Position numbers and translations under genes: made by a program. From a virus: DNA of 37,580 nt. Positions 1 through 9,563 of the stretch are shown piece after piece (the stretch's first letter is position 1; each line of letters opens with the position of its first letter). The DNA is taken from the IMG/VR virus record IMGVR_UViG_3300010158_000169, positions 1-37,580 of that record; one strand, 5' to 3'. The notes beneath the pieces were generated by a model. It made no database searches. It saw only the letters and a list, made by a program, of their open reading frames with translations, and was not told the DNA's origin.

Positions 1-2
1 CC

Positions 3-3000
3 CAAGCTGCACCCCCAGCGCCCCAAGCTGCACCCCCAGCGCCCGTGCCAAAACCGGCATCTCCATCTATGCTGGATAGCGTCGGTAATGTAATGAACAC
101 CGTACGGGATTGGGCGACTGGGGTTCCTATAAATGTTGGGGATGTAGGTAAGTCAGTGTTAGAGGGCAAAAAAATGCCCGAGGCTCCGTACAACGAAGAG
201 GAACTAAACCGCCTGTCTAACCGTAAGTATGCTGAGCAACAAAACAAAATCCAAACTGCCCCAAACATGACTCAAGGCATTAGGGTCGTCCCTTCTGCTG
301 CCACAATTTCTGGTGAAAAAATGCAGGGCGCTAGCTTTCCTGCTCGTGTTACGGCGAAAGCTTTAGTAGGTGGTGAAAAAGGTATAGCAGGGCTTTATCG
401 TCTTGCGGGGGATGTAACAGGAAACGAAACTTTTCAAGAAATTGGCCGGGGCGCGGGATTAAATGCAGAAGAGCGCGAAGCAGCAATGGGGCCAGCTAGG
501 ACTGGTGGTGTTGAAGGTTTTGGGCCTAAGAGTGTTGTACCTACGCTAACTAACTACTTAACTAGCCAAGGCGAATCGGCTGCGTCCGGTGCAGCACAAA
601 TATTAGCTCTTTCCGCATTTGGCCCCGAAGCTGCTGCTCCTTTGTTTGGGGTAATGATTGGTTCCCAACAGTATTCAAAAGCAAGAGAGCAAGGTAAAAC
701 ACCGCTTGAAGCATTTGGAAATGCCGTCCCCTCTGGCGCGTTTGCGTTAGTAAGCAACAAACTTATTGGGCTTGACAAAGTTGGTAACTCTATAAAAACA
801 CTTTTAGATCAAAACGCATCTATCGAACTTAAAAAACTTGCGGGCAATCAATTATTGCAAGCGGGTGTAAGGGAAGTCCCTGTTTCACTGGTTCAATATT
901 CAGGACAAGCAGGTGTTGATTTGCTCCCCGGTATTGGTTTGAATCCAAACCTTACAATGGAAGAGTTCATAGATGGGTTGCGTGATACTGCCATCCAAGC
1001 AGGGATGATGGGTGTTGGACTCCGTGGAGCAGGGAAAGCAGCGGGCAAAATACTTGATTTGACCAAACCTATAGCTGACCCTAGCAAAATAATTAAGCTT
1101 TCAGAAGAACCTGCCGCTCCTGCCGCTCCTGCCGCTCCTGCCGCTCCTGCTGCTCCTGCTGCTCCTGCTGCTCCTGCCGCTCCTGCTCCCGTGCAAAGAG
1201 TAGAACCAAAACTCACACGGAAAAAATTACCTGCCTCTAAAGGTGCTGAACCTGTACTTACACCGGAAGCCCAAATTGCCCCAGTACCGGGGAGAGTAGA
1301 GCCTAACCTTGAAGAAGTACAACCGCCAGCCGAAGCTGCGCCAACAGAAGGAAGAGTAGAACCTAAGCTTACCGACGAAGCGTTAACTACTACTGCGCTA
1401 ATACCTACGGTTGATGCTAACTTTGCGGCGCTTGTAGCGGACTTCCGCAAAAAAGGTTACATGACTGATGATGCCGAACGCCTTGCACGGGTGGCATTTG
1501 AAGAACAAGCTGACCCTCAACGTGTTGAGCAACTTAGAATCGACATGGTTTCTGCTGGGGAAAACCCACAGACAGCCCACAACAAAGCAGTTGAACAAGC
1601 TGTGCAGGAAGCCCTAGATGCAAAACAAGCAGACCAACAAGGAGCGACAAATGTTGCAAGACCTGTCCCAGATACAACTGGAGTCGGCGATGAAAGTGCT
1701 GTACAACCCCTACCCGATGCTGCCACCACCGAAGGACTTGGAGCACCTAAACGAGATGGAGTGGTTTCTACTGAGCAGGATGTTGGAGAGCTTGCTGAAG
1801 GAAAAGGAAAGCCAGCCCCTGCAATAGTCCCACCACCTCCACCGCCGCCTCCCCGTGCAAAAGTGGAAAGAACTCAAGAAGAAACTGATGCAATAAACGC
1901 GCTTGACGCAACCCGAAATACAGAAACCAAAGGAAAACCAAGTGGCATTAAAACCGTTGAAACCGTCGAAGCAAAAGCGCAAGAACAAAAAGCACCAGCA
2001 GCCGGAGTAAGCAAACGTGGTCGGCCAAAGGCTGAACTTACGGAAGAAGAAAAGGCACAGAAAGCTGACGAGCGTAAGACCGCTAGACGTGAGTACATGA
2101 AGGGTGAGCGCACTCTACCCAAAGTCTTAGGCAAACTTGACAAAGCTAACGAAGACATCAAGCCCGAAGATGTTGAAAGTGAAGCCGACGTAATCAATCA
2201 GTCGCGTGAAAAGCAAGGTGACAAACGTGATGCTATCAATGATCTGCTTGATCTTGAGGCTAAACATCGTGGTACTGAGTTAGGCAAACGCATCAAAGAA
2301 GTACTTAACGATACTTCCCGCATCTCTAAAAAAGAGCTTGATGACATTATCAAGGGCCGTAAAGTCAAAGCGCAAGAACGCGCCTCTAAAAGCAATGCTG
2401 GTAATGTAGAAGCTGAAGCGCCAAACGAAGGGTTTAAAAAGGATACCAATGCTAGCCAAGCTCTTAAACGCATCATAGATACCGGTACCCCATTCCAAGC
2501 TTTCTTGGCTAAACGTTTGCTGCCCTTTGTAATGAATACCAAGTTTATAGTGGTAGAAGAAAGCGAGCCGTTACCTGAGCAACTGGAGCGGCACAAAGAA
2601 GCTTGGGGCGAAGATGAAAACCGTTCTCGTGGTGTTTACATAGAGAACAGAGCTACTGGTGAAAAAACTATCTATGTGCGCGGTTCAAGTGGCGGTGAGT
2701 ACCAAGGCATAAACCCCACGGTTGTTGCGCATGAAGTGCTTCATGCAGCGTTACAGCAAAAACTCTCTCTTGCTAAATTAGCTTTTGACAGGGGCTTTTC
2801 TGGCGATGCAAAACTGACCCGTGCGTATACCGATCTGGTCAAGGTAATGAAAAATGCGGAAGCAGAGTACAACCGACTAGAAAGCGAAGGCAAATTACCA
2901 GAAGGTATAGTTGACTTAAAAAATAAGTCGGAGGCATTCTCTAACCCGCATGAGTTCATATCCTACGGTATGACTGACCCTGCTTTCCAAAAATTCCTGA

Positions 3001-6000
3001 TGGGTGCTGAAGGGATGAAGGAAAAAGGTGAGTTCGTAGGGGAAAAACTGATTCAGCCGTTGTCCTCGCTTTACAACAAGTTTGTAAACACAATGCGCGA
3101 ACTACTCGGCATGACACCTGACAAGTTCAATGCGTTGTCTGATCTGATTGCAGTTACTGACAAAGTGCTATCTTCTAGGCTGACCCCTGACATGCAGATG
3201 GTTGCTAAGTCGGAGCGCAAGCTAGCTAGTGAAGCAGCTAAGGGTAAAGAAGAAGTCGCTTTGGAAGCTAAGAAAGCCTCCAAAAAAATTACCGCTATTC
3301 AGCGCAAAATACAAAAAAGCAAAGATGCGCAGGAAACTATAGATGGTATTGACTCTCTCATTGGGATGCGTGACCCTAGAGTTTTCTTAGACACACTCAA
3401 AGCTATTTGGAGTGGGCTCAATGTTAAAAAACTACAAGCCCTGTTACCTGCTATACAAACTAATGTACTAGCAGAGTGGGGCAAAAATCTTGGCATAACT
3501 AACATGGATAGGGCTACTCGTCTTATGGATGACATGGATTCCATGCGCTCCAAAATGTTAAGCGGTGCCGCTAATGTTGTAGAAAAATGGCTTGAAATAA
3601 ATTCGGGTATGTACGGTAAGTACATCAAAGGTAAGCGAAACGAGCTAATTGATTTGTCTGCTGTAATGCACTACAGCACGGATAAAGGCATAGACCCGTC
3701 TAACAATACAAAAGACCCCGTACTTAACAAGATGTGGAATGGCCTTAGCGATACCGCTAAGGAAGTGTACGCAGAAGTGCGTGATTTTTATAAATCTAAC
3801 TATGATTTATATCGCACTTTATTAAACGAGCGCATTAATAACCTAAAGATTCCCGGTGACCCAAACAATCCTGATACACCTAAAGGGCAGTTGATGGTAG
3901 AGATCAAGAAGATGTACGAGGCAGGTAAAAAGCTTGCTCCGTATTTCCCACTGATGCGCTATGGCGATTACTGGTTGCGCATAGGTTCTGGCAAGAAAAA
4001 AGAGTTCTACATGTTTGAAAGCGTGGTCGATAGAGAACTCTTTATGCGTAAGCAGGTGCGTCAATTAAACGCAGAGGGCGACGCTCGCACTTTAGACCAG
4101 ATGAAAGGTGACGAAGATATCGAAACCGGTAATGACTTAACCGCACTGCGCAACAAAAGCATTGATAACAACTCGGCCCCGCTACTCAAAGAAATTTTTG
4201 AGTTAATTGGGAATAGCCTAGAGAACGTAGAAGCAGAAAAACTGAAGGACCAAATCTATCAGTTGTACTTGCAGACAATGCCTGAGCAGAGTTTCCGTCG
4301 GCAGTTTATTCACCGCAAAGGTACGGCTGGTTTTTCAGGGGATGCTCTGCGCAACTTTATCACCTCGTCCACAAACATGGCAAGCCAGCTTGCTCGGTTG
4401 AAGTACAGCCAGCCGCTGTTGCTTGCAATAGATTCTGCTAAAGAAGGGCTTAAAGGCAACCCAGAAAAAGATAAGCTAGTAATGCTAGTAGATGAACTTG
4501 GAAAACGTGTCGAGCTAGATATCGCTCCACCCCCAATAGATTCTATGGCCCGTGGTGTAGCAAACTTTGCAAACAAGTCGGCGTTTCTATACTTTATGAC
4601 TTCGGTAAAAACCGCAGTTGTACAGGCAGCTTCTTTACCGGTCATGGGACTGCCCGTGCTGTTGTCTCGTCATAGCGCCCCCAGTGTGTTTCTCGAAATG
4701 GGCAAAATGATGACGGTATATAACGATGTCGGCGTCAGAGATAAAGATGGCAAGTTCTCTATGCCGACGCTCTTAAATTCTAGTAGAGTTAAGCTTAATC
4801 CAGAAGAGCAGCGGGCTGGTGAAGCCATGATAGATAGGGGTATTAGCGAAGTCACAATGACTTATGACCTAATGGACCGCCGTAGTACTCCAACTGCAAA
4901 GTATTCCGGTGCGTGGAGGACTGCAACTAACATGATGGGCGCACTATTTCATCACGTAGAGCGCTTGAACCGCGAAGTTATGTTTATGACTTCCTTCCGT
5001 TTAAGTCGCAAAGAGGGTATGTCTTTTGATGACGCAGTAGAGCAAGCAGTCAAAGATACCCACGACTCGCTCGGCAACTTCAAAGAAAGCAATCGTGGTC
5101 GAATTATGCGTGGCCCGCTTGGTCGTACCCTGTTGCAATTTAAATCATACCCAACCTTTGTAACCACTTACTTTACACGTAATGCTTACCGCATGATGGC
5201 TGGTATGGATAGCGCGGCTAAAAAAGAAGCGGCTATACAGTTCTTTGGTTCTTTAGCTATGTCTGGATTAATAGCTGGTTACGTTGGCATACCGGGTATC
5301 AGTGCTGCTATGGGCGCTGTACAGGGAATTATCAACCAAATGCGGGATGAAGATGACGATGACCCATTAGAAGAACGCGATCTAGAAACATATTTCCGCA
5401 ATGTAGTTATACCTCGTATGTTTGGTGAGGCCCAGATTGGGGGCTATAAGATTTCGGAATTACTGGATGCTGGTGTGTTAGATACGCTTACTGGGTACAA
5501 CATGTCTAACAGCTTGTCTATGAACAACATGTGGTTCCCAGACCAAAAAGAACAAGCTACCGAGGTAGCCACTGCGCAGCAATACGCGCTATCTATGGCT
5601 GGCCCATTTGCTAGTTTGATGCTTAATCAAATACCGTCGGCAATAGATTCGTTCAAGCAGGGTAAAACATTACAGGGTATAGAGAAACTTTTACCCGCTG
5701 TGTTACGCGCTCCAGTAACTGCATATAGGTATAGCCAAGAAGGTGTTCGTACCAGTACAGGAGCAGTGATTAAAGAACCTGAAGAATTTACTAAAGCGCA
5801 ATTGATCGCACAAGGACTCGGCGCACGCACTACGGGGCTTGCTTCCCAGCAAGAAGCTCTATTTAAAGCTAATGCGCTTAAAGCTAAGGTCATACAGGAA
5901 AAAGGGGAGTTGATTAAACGGTTAGATAGAGAGGCCGAATTGGGTAGCGACAAAGCAGTAGATGATGCTATTGGAAACGTGCTTAAATTTAACTACCGCA

Positions 6001-6173
6001 ATCCTGCAAACGGAGTCAATACAGACGACCTACCCAATATGCTGCAAAAGCGTTTAGAACAGCGGCTTAAATCTTACCGTGGGTTTCCAATTGAAGAAAA
6101 GTTCTATCCTGCTTTGGCTGATCTGCTTGATGTGCCGATTGGAAAACTGGAACGCGAAGCGGCGAAGGAATGA
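3..6173 (+). CDS. Giant virion-associated polyvalent protein with HExxH metalloprotease motif (5' end outside window)
   Basis: The frame is open to the window edge, so the gene starts upstream; the GTG at 45 is only an internal codon. At least 2,056 residues are visible. The first codons are two copies of the heptapeptide QAAPPAP. Numbering from codon 45: eight PAA units lie near residues 356-379, followed by three VEPKL-like repeats and a run of eight prolines. A zinc-protease-like motif HEVLH is at residues 896-900, with a possible third ligand Glu970 in NPHEF. The C-terminal third resembles the large polyvalent domains (LPD38-like) of phage ejection proteins. It has a hydrophobic stretch near 1730-1765 that could insert in a membrane. 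By family analogy this is an internal virion or DNA-ejection protein that carries an enzyme. It is the last gene of the rightward late region and converges with the leftward replication operon. Domain names are inferred from pattern only. Confidence 0.75.
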   Translation, partial: QAAPPAPQAAPPAPVPKPASPSMLDSVGNVMNTVRDWATGVPINVGDVGKSVLEGKKMPEAPYNEEELNRLSNRKYAEQQNKIQTAPNMTQGIRVVPSAATISGEKMQGASFPARVTAKALVGGEKGIAGLYRLAGDVTGNETFQEIGRGAGLNAEEREAAMGPARTGGVEGFGPKSVVPTLTNYLTSQGESAASGAAQILALSAFGPEAAAPLFGVMIGSQQYSKAREQGKTPLEAFGNAVPSGAFALVSNKLIGLDKVGNSIKTLLDQNASIELKKLAGNQLLQAGVREVPVSLVQYSGQAGVDLLPGIGLNPNLTMEEFIDGLRDTAIQAGMMGVGLRGAGKAAGKILDLTKPIADPSKIIKLSEEPAAPAAPAAPAAPAAPAAPAAPAAPAPVQRVEPKLTRKKLPASKGAEPVLTPEAQIAPVPGRVEPNLEEVQPPAEAAPTEGRVEPKLTDEALTTTALIPTVDANFAALVADFRKKGYMTDDAERLARVAFEEQADPQRVEQLRIDMVSAGENPQTAHNKAVEQAVQEALDAKQADQQGATNVARPVPDTTGVGDESAVQPLPDAATTEGLGAPKRDGVVSTEQDVGELAEGKGKPAPAIVPPPPPPPPRAKVERTQEETDAINALDATRNTETKGKPSGIKTVETVEAKAQEQKAPAAGVSKRGRPKAELTEEEKAQKADERKTARREYMKGERTLPKVLGKLDKANEDIKPEDVESEADVINQSREKQGDKRDAINDLLDLEAKHRGTELGKRIKEVLNDTSRISKKELDDIIKGRKVKAQERASKSNAGNVEAEAPNEGFKKDTNASQALKRIIDTGTPFQAFLAKRLLPFVMNTKFIVVEESEPLPEQLERHKEAWGEDENRSRGVYIENRATGEKTIYVRGSSGGEYQGINPTVVAHEVLHAALQQKLSLAKLAFDRGFSGDAKLTRAYTDLVKVMKNAEAEYNRLESEGKLPEGIVDLKNKSEAFSNPHEFISYGMTDPAFQKFLMGAEGMKEKGEFVGEKLIQPLSSLYNKFVNTMRELLGMTPDKFNALSDLIAVTDKVLSSRLTPDMQMVAKSERKLASEAAKGKEEVALEAKKASKKITAIQRKIQKSKDAQETIDGIDSLIGMRDPRVFLDTLKAIWSGLNVKKLQALLPAIQTNVLAEWGKNLGITNMDRATRLMDDMDSMRSKMLSGAANVVEKWLEINSGMYGKYIKGKRNELIDLSAVMHYSTDKGIDPSNNTKDPVLNKMWNGLSDTAKEVYAEVRDFYKSNYDLYRTLLNERINNLKIPGDPNNPDTPKGQLMVEIKKMYEAGKKLAPYFPLMRYGDYWLRIGSGKKKEFYMFESVVDRELFMRKQVRQLNAEGDARTLDQMKGDEDIETGNDLTALRNKSIDNNSAPLLKEIFELIGNSLENVEAEKLKDQIYQLYLQTMPEQSFRRQFIHRKGTAGFSGDALRNFITSSTNMASQLARLKYSQPLLLAIDSAKEGLKGNPEKDKLVMLVDELGKRVELDIAPPPIDSMARGVANFANKSAFLYFMTSVKTAVVQAASLPVMGLPVLLSRHSAPSVFLEMGKMMTVYNDVGVRDKDGKFSMPTLLNSSRVKLNPEEQRAGEAMIDRGISEVTMTYDLMDRRSTPTAKYSGAWRTATNMMGALFHHVERLNREVMFMTSFRLSRKEGMSFDDAVEQAVKDTHDSLGNFKESNRGRIMRGPLGRTLLQFKSYPTFVTTYFTRNAYRMMAGMDSAAKKEAAIQFFGSLAMSGLIAGYVGIPGISAAMGAVQGIINQMRDEDDDDPLEERDLETYFRNVVIPRMFGEAQIGGYKISELLDAGVLDTLTGYNMSNSLSMNNMWFPDQKEQATEVATAQQYALSMAGPFASLMLNQIPSAIDSFKQGKTLQGIEKLLPAVLRAPVTAYRYSQEGVRTSTGAVIKEPEEFTKAQLIAQGLGARTTGLASQQEALFKANALKAKVIQEKGELIKRLDREAELGSDKAVDDAIGNVLKFNYRNPANGVNTDDLPNMLQKRLEQRLKSYRGFPIEEKFYPALADLLDVPIGKLEREAAKE

Positions 6174-6200
6174 AAAAACCCCCGGTGGTAAGCCGGGAGT
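6174..6200 (-). terminator. Intrinsic terminator of the leftward replication operon
   Basis: A stem CCCGG/CCGGG with a 7-nt loop (6181-6197) is followed, on the minus strand, by a run of six T. It lies about 55 nt downstream of the last leftward gene. No T-run follows on the plus strand, so it should act mainly leftward. Confidence 0.75.
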
Positions 6201-6213
6201 AAAAGGAGAACAC

Positions 6214-6246
6214 ATGACAGTCGGCAACTGCTTACCAACAGTTTAG
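6214..6246 (+). other. Possible 10-codon mini-ORF with strong RBS
   Basis: ATG at 6214 follows AAAAGGAGAACAC, a near-ideal ribosome-binding site, but the frame stops after 10 codons (MTVGNCLPTV). It also contains a small inverted repeat, AACTG/CAGTT (6226-6243). It could be a remnant of a deleted gene start, a leader peptide, or chance. There is no evidence of function. Confidence 0.15.
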
Positions 6247-6252
6247 TTTAGC

Positions 6253-6447
6253 TCATAGTCTCCACACTCGCAAACCTTTTATGCCATCCTCAACTATCAA
6301 CTTTGTTATGATTTTTAGTTTGAGTCGGCGAGCTACTCGGCCAAGTTCTGCTCTTGCTTCCACATGGTCAATGCAGGGTACAAAAAAGGAATACCCCTTG
6401 CGGAACTTAGCCCAATTGACGTTATAGCTTACTGTCTCTATCTTCAT
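6253..6447 (-). CDS. Small conserved-type phage protein, unknown function
   Basis: 64 codons beginning MKIETVSYNVNW and ending in LRVWRL. ATG 6447 is preferred over GTG 6453 because GAGG lies 9 nt upstream of it and only 3 nt upstream of the GTG. The start overlaps the last 26 bases of the primase-helicase gene, so it is probably translationally coupled. The protein is basic, with an alternating hydrophobic pattern but no recognised catalytic motif or membrane segment. It is the last gene before the leftward terminator. I cannot assign a function. Confidence 0.7.
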   Translation of the reverse strand: MKIETVSYNVNWAKFRKGYSFFVPCIDHVEARAELGRVARRLKLKIITKLIVEDGIKGLRVWRL

Positions 6448-9262
6448 TTCCACTAGCCTCTATCTGTATAAAGTCAGACTGCGAAGCATCGAACAACAGC
6501 GCACGAACCGCAGGGGAAACAACCTTCATCCCTTTAGCCATGCGCTTATTAACAGCGTCTTTAAACATACCGGCATCCTTCAACTGCTTCAGTAGTTCCT
6601 TGTAGTTGATTTGACGGTCAACACAAAAGTCTTTAAACGCTTTGGCAGTCACCCATAGCTGCTTTGTATCGGGTTCGTATCGTATGTAGAGTGGGCCTTT
6701 GGGCTCCAGAGTTGGCATAGGCAGCATGTTGTTTCTAGCATCGTTCTCACCATTGACCACCAATGCGTTGTTCATGTGGGAGTTGATGTAGTCACCCAGA
6801 GAAGCGACTGGGTTAATAGATGGGGGTCGAATGTCCTCCCGCATCTCACCAAGCATACCTTTAAGCCAGCTATATACCTTCCCCATATCATAATCGTGCA
6901 GCTTCAAACTTCTAGCAATTAAGCCACCTGCTATGTTGCAGGCTGCAACGGCTGACCAAAACCTTTCCCGTGCGGTGAACTGCACTTCTTTATCCAGCTT
7001 TGCCTGTATTTGGCGCACTAAGTCTTTGGCATCTTCAAGGTTGTTTACCAACCACTGAGCATAGATTTCCCCTGCGTGTCCATAGTTCTCCCGCAATTGA
7101 TGGTCAAACATGTGCTTACCCTCGGCAACATTTATGATGTCTGTGGGCTTAATCTCATACTCTAGCAACCGCATTGATTCACCATCTGGTGAGTCCTTAG
7201 CTGCCCCAAGCTTTTGGTAAAAACTAGCGTTAGAAGAAGATAGGGTTATACCTTGCCAACTTGTGTGATTGATTCGCTCTTCATTAACCGAGCCCTTCAT
7301 TTTGTTCTTACCCCGCCCCTGCGAAATGCTATAAGACAAGTCAGAGAACTCCATCGGACTCGTATTGGTAATCTCGTCAATGGTATTGGGCAGGTTGTTC
7401 ATTACACCAAGTCGGTGCATCTTTGCGTTAAATGTGTCTTTCCAAATAGAAGCAAGCTTTGTAGGGTGCCCCCACACGCTGTTGCACATAAAGAGTGCTG
7501 TCGATTTGCCTGAGCCTGAGCTACTGTGGATGACATTGATGATTGCCCCCGACATGCCGGTAAATTTCAACAAGGGGGAGCCGAATGCGGTGAGGGCTGC
7601 AAATGCGTGAGGTTCAAGCCCCGGCTTGGCGTACATGTTAAACACCTGCTTCCATAGCTCAAAGCTGCCATGCTCGTTGAGGTTCTCAGCAACCGTCCTA
7701 GTTATGTGCGAAGGCGGGCTATAGAACACCCCATCCTTTGTAATCTCTCGTTCGCCGAGAATGAACTTGCTATCGTTGTCGGCCCAACCAAATTGAGTTC
7801 TCATAATTTCTGCTTTCTTTACTACTTGTAAGTTTTTTACCGAAGTCATTATGTAAGTACACATGAGGTCAACCTGTTTGGTAAACAAGCCTACGCCTCT
7901 ACTTGCTAATGCTTCACGAAGTTTTTCCTTTGATGAAATCACACCTAACGGGATAGAGAATTCCTTCATGCCATCTCGCGGTAGGTGCAATCTAAACAAC
8001 AGGGTCTCACCGATGTCAGGGTCAGTCAGCCTCTTAATGATGTACAAGTCGTGCTCATACACCAAAGCCGGGTCTGCCTCTTCACCTTCAGCGGGTCTAC
8101 AGTAGACCCCGCCATTCTTGCCACGGAAAAATGGAAACGGATACTCAGGTACTTGTACAACTTCCACTTCACCGTCGGTTTCAACCTCAAGCTCACCGTC
8201 ATCGGCTTCTTCAATCTCAACGCCCAATACGATGGGGGACTTTATGTTCCCCTTGTGCTTACATCCATCGCACCCACCGGGGTTCTGCTTCTCAAACGTA
8301 GCGCAATGGTGTGGGCCTCCAGTACGTTGTATGTCATCTACTTTATGTTCAGTTTTGTACCTGTCATAGTCAGGATGCTCCGCAGACATTTTGTGTACCG
8401 CAGAGTCTCTATCCACGCAAAAGGTTGCTATGGAAAGCGCAGAGCGCCATAAGTTGTAGTCGAGTGTGGCTTGGTTCTCGTAGCAATAAAGAAGTTGGTT
8501 ACAACCTTCCCCTGCTGCGGACTTCATCATTATTGTTTTAAATCGCTTGATCTTATTCTGTAGCACGGACTCCATCAAAGGACTCATGCTGCGGGGTATA
8601 AAGTCAGGCTTCTCTTCTACCGGCTGTGGTTCCGGTGCTCCGAGAATGTCGCGTAATTGGGCATAGGATATACGCTCGCTTACTTCATTAAGTACAGTTA
8701 CCTCTATAGGTTCATCCTGTTTAAAGTTAAATGTACCGGGTATGCGCAGTACTCGGGATGCTTCAAATACAGAAGGGTCAACAATCAACCCCTGCTCAAC
8801 GCACAACTCACGAAGGCGGTTAGCAATGGGCTCCCAACTTAGTCGGTCAATGGTTTCTTCTAGCAGCCAATATGCGTGGATGCCGTAACCTGAACTAACC
8901 AAAATTGGGCGTGGTAATCCTACTCTAGAACAAAACTTTTTGAATTCGGTAAGACCTGTGGCTTGGTCAATATAACCTTTGATGACGCCCTTATCATCAG
9001 GTGCAGCCTTTGTGGGGCCGCAATCAATATCCATCCACAGTGCGCGAAAGTACGTGGCATTTTTGTGTGTACGGTTGTTAAGCGGGCCGAACTTGGCGCA
9101 CCCAAAATACACATCAAACTTTCCACCTACAAGCGTCTTTGCCTGTTCGTCTACCTCTGCTCTTGTATCATAAAACTTTTGATCCGAATATCGCCCTAAC
9201 CCTAGTACACAGTACCTACCCTCAGCGGGAAGTACAGCGTCCAATAGGTCAAAAGTGGGCAT
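6422..9262 (-). CDS. Primase-polymerase/DUF927-like helicase fusion
   Basis: 946 residues from ATG 9262. The N-terminal part looks like an archaeo-eukaryotic-type primase. It has a metal-binding WMDID motif (Asp78, Asp80), SSGYGIHAYW around residues 123-132 with His129, and later ASRVLRIPGTFNFK. A Cys/His cluster near residues 320-335 (CATFE...GGCDGCKHK) suggests a zinc knuckle. The C-terminal half has a Walker A loop, SSSGSGKST, near residue 580 in a context like the DUF927 helicase family. The protein probably primes and unwinds DNA for the family A polymerase encoded upstream. A longer form from ATG 9310 lacks an RBS and would read through a strong hairpin, so 9262 (AAAAGAAA 5-7 nt upstream) was chosen. 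It overlaps the next small gene. Confidence 0.85.
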   Translation of the reverse strand: MPTFDLLDAVLPAEGRYCVLGLGRYSDQKFYDTRAEVDEQAKTLVGGKFDVYFGCAKFGPLNNRTHKNATYFRALWMDIDCGPTKAAPDDKGVIKGYIDQATGLTEFKKFCSRVGLPRPILVSSGYGIHAYWLLEETIDRLSWEPIANRLRELCVEQGLIVDPSVFEASRVLRIPGTFNFKQDEPIEVTVLNEVSERISYAQLRDILGAPEPQPVEEKPDFIPRSMSPLMESVLQNKIKRFKTIMMKSAAGEGCNQLLYCYENQATLDYNLWRSALSIATFCVDRDSAVHKMSAEHPDYDRYKTEHKVDDIQRTGGPHHCATFEKQNPGGCDGCKHKGNIKSPIVLGVEIEEADDGELEVETDGEVEVVQVPEYPFPFFRGKNGGVYCRPAEGEEADPALVYEHDLYIIKRLTDPDIGETLLFRLHLPRDGMKEFSIPLGVISSKEKLREALASRGVGLFTKQVDLMCTYIMTSVKNLQVVKKAEIMRTQFGWADNDSKFILGEREITKDGVFYSPPSHITRTVAENLNEHGSFELWKQVFNMYAKPGLEPHAFAALTAFGSPLLKFTGMSGAIINVIHSSSGSGKSTALFMCNSVWGHPTKLASIWKDTFNAKMHRLGVMNNLPNTIDEITNTSPMEFSDLSYSISQGRGKNKMKGSVNEERINHTSWQGITLSSSNASFYQKLGAAKDSPDGESMRLLEYEIKPTDIINVAEGKHMFDHQLRENYGHAGEIYAQWLVNNLEDAKDLVRQIQAKLDKEVQFTARERFWSAVAACNIAGGLIARSLKLHDYDMGKVYSWLKGMLGEMREDIRPPSINPVASLGDYINSHMNNALVVNGENDARNNMLPMPTLEPKGPLYIRYEPDTKQLWVTAKAFKDFCVDRQINYKELLKQLKDAGMFKDAVNKRMAKGMKVVSPAVRALLFDASQSDFIQIEASGNEDRDSKL

Positions 9263-9288
9263 TGTGTTTCTTTTAGAGACAGCTACGC

Positions 9289-9305
9289 TGGGGGCGATGC
9301 CCCCA
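9289..9305 (-). other. GC-rich hairpin in the leader of the primase-helicase gene
   Basis: TGGGGGC-GAT-GCCCCCA forms a perfect 7-bp stem with a 3-nt loop in the 58-nt gap before the primase start. No T-run follows, so it is not a classical terminator. It may be an RNA processing, stability or attenuation element. Confidence 0.4.
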
Positions 9306-9320
9306 AACATTCGCTTGGGT

Positions 9321-9560
9321 TTATTTGAGCTTTTTAAGCTTGGGCAAAAGTACGGCGATACGCTGGCAATGATTCACGCTGGGGGAGCGAGCTCCCCAAA
9401 ACCAGTTGTAAACCGTTGTCCGACTTACACCAATTTTTCCAGCTACATAACTGACAGGTATGCCGTACTCAATGCAACGTGAACCAAGGAGAACGCCCCA
9501 CGAACTAGGGTCTGCCGTTTTATTGGCTTCTACAAGTCGTTGGCTATATCCGTAGCTCAT
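9321..9560 (-). CDS. Small HTH (XRE/Cro-like) DNA-binding protein
   Basis: 79 residues. The middle reads IPVSYVAGKIGVSRTTVYNW, the typical spacing of a Cro/C1-type helix-turn-helix with the recognition helix around SRTTVYNW. The C-terminus is basic (LLPKLKKLK). The start ATG 9560 lies 3 nt after the stop of the preceding ssDNA-binding-type gene, and GAGGAG at the end of that gene is the RBS, so the two are coupled. A regulator inside the replication operon could control early gene expression, but its target is unknown. A GC-rich inverted repeat, GGGGAGC/GCTCCCC, lies within its coding sequence around 9382-9397. Confidence 0.7.
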   Translation of the reverse strand: MSYGYSQRLVEANKTADPSSWGVLLGSRCIEYGIPVSYVAGKIGVSRTTVYNWFWGARSPSVNHCQRIAVLLPKLKKLK

Positions 9561-9563
9561 GGA

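Noticed and set aside
893-1450. Long antisense frame (185 codons) opposite the giant protein
   Set aside because: It is rich in Ala/Gly because it mirrors the PAA repeat. No RBS, and it lies inside a clearly coding gene on the other strand.
2728-2745. Perfect dyad GCATGAAG-TG-CTTCATGC
   Set aside because: It coincides with the HEVLH codons, where His/Glu codon choice creates symmetry; no sign of a regulatory role deep in a gene.
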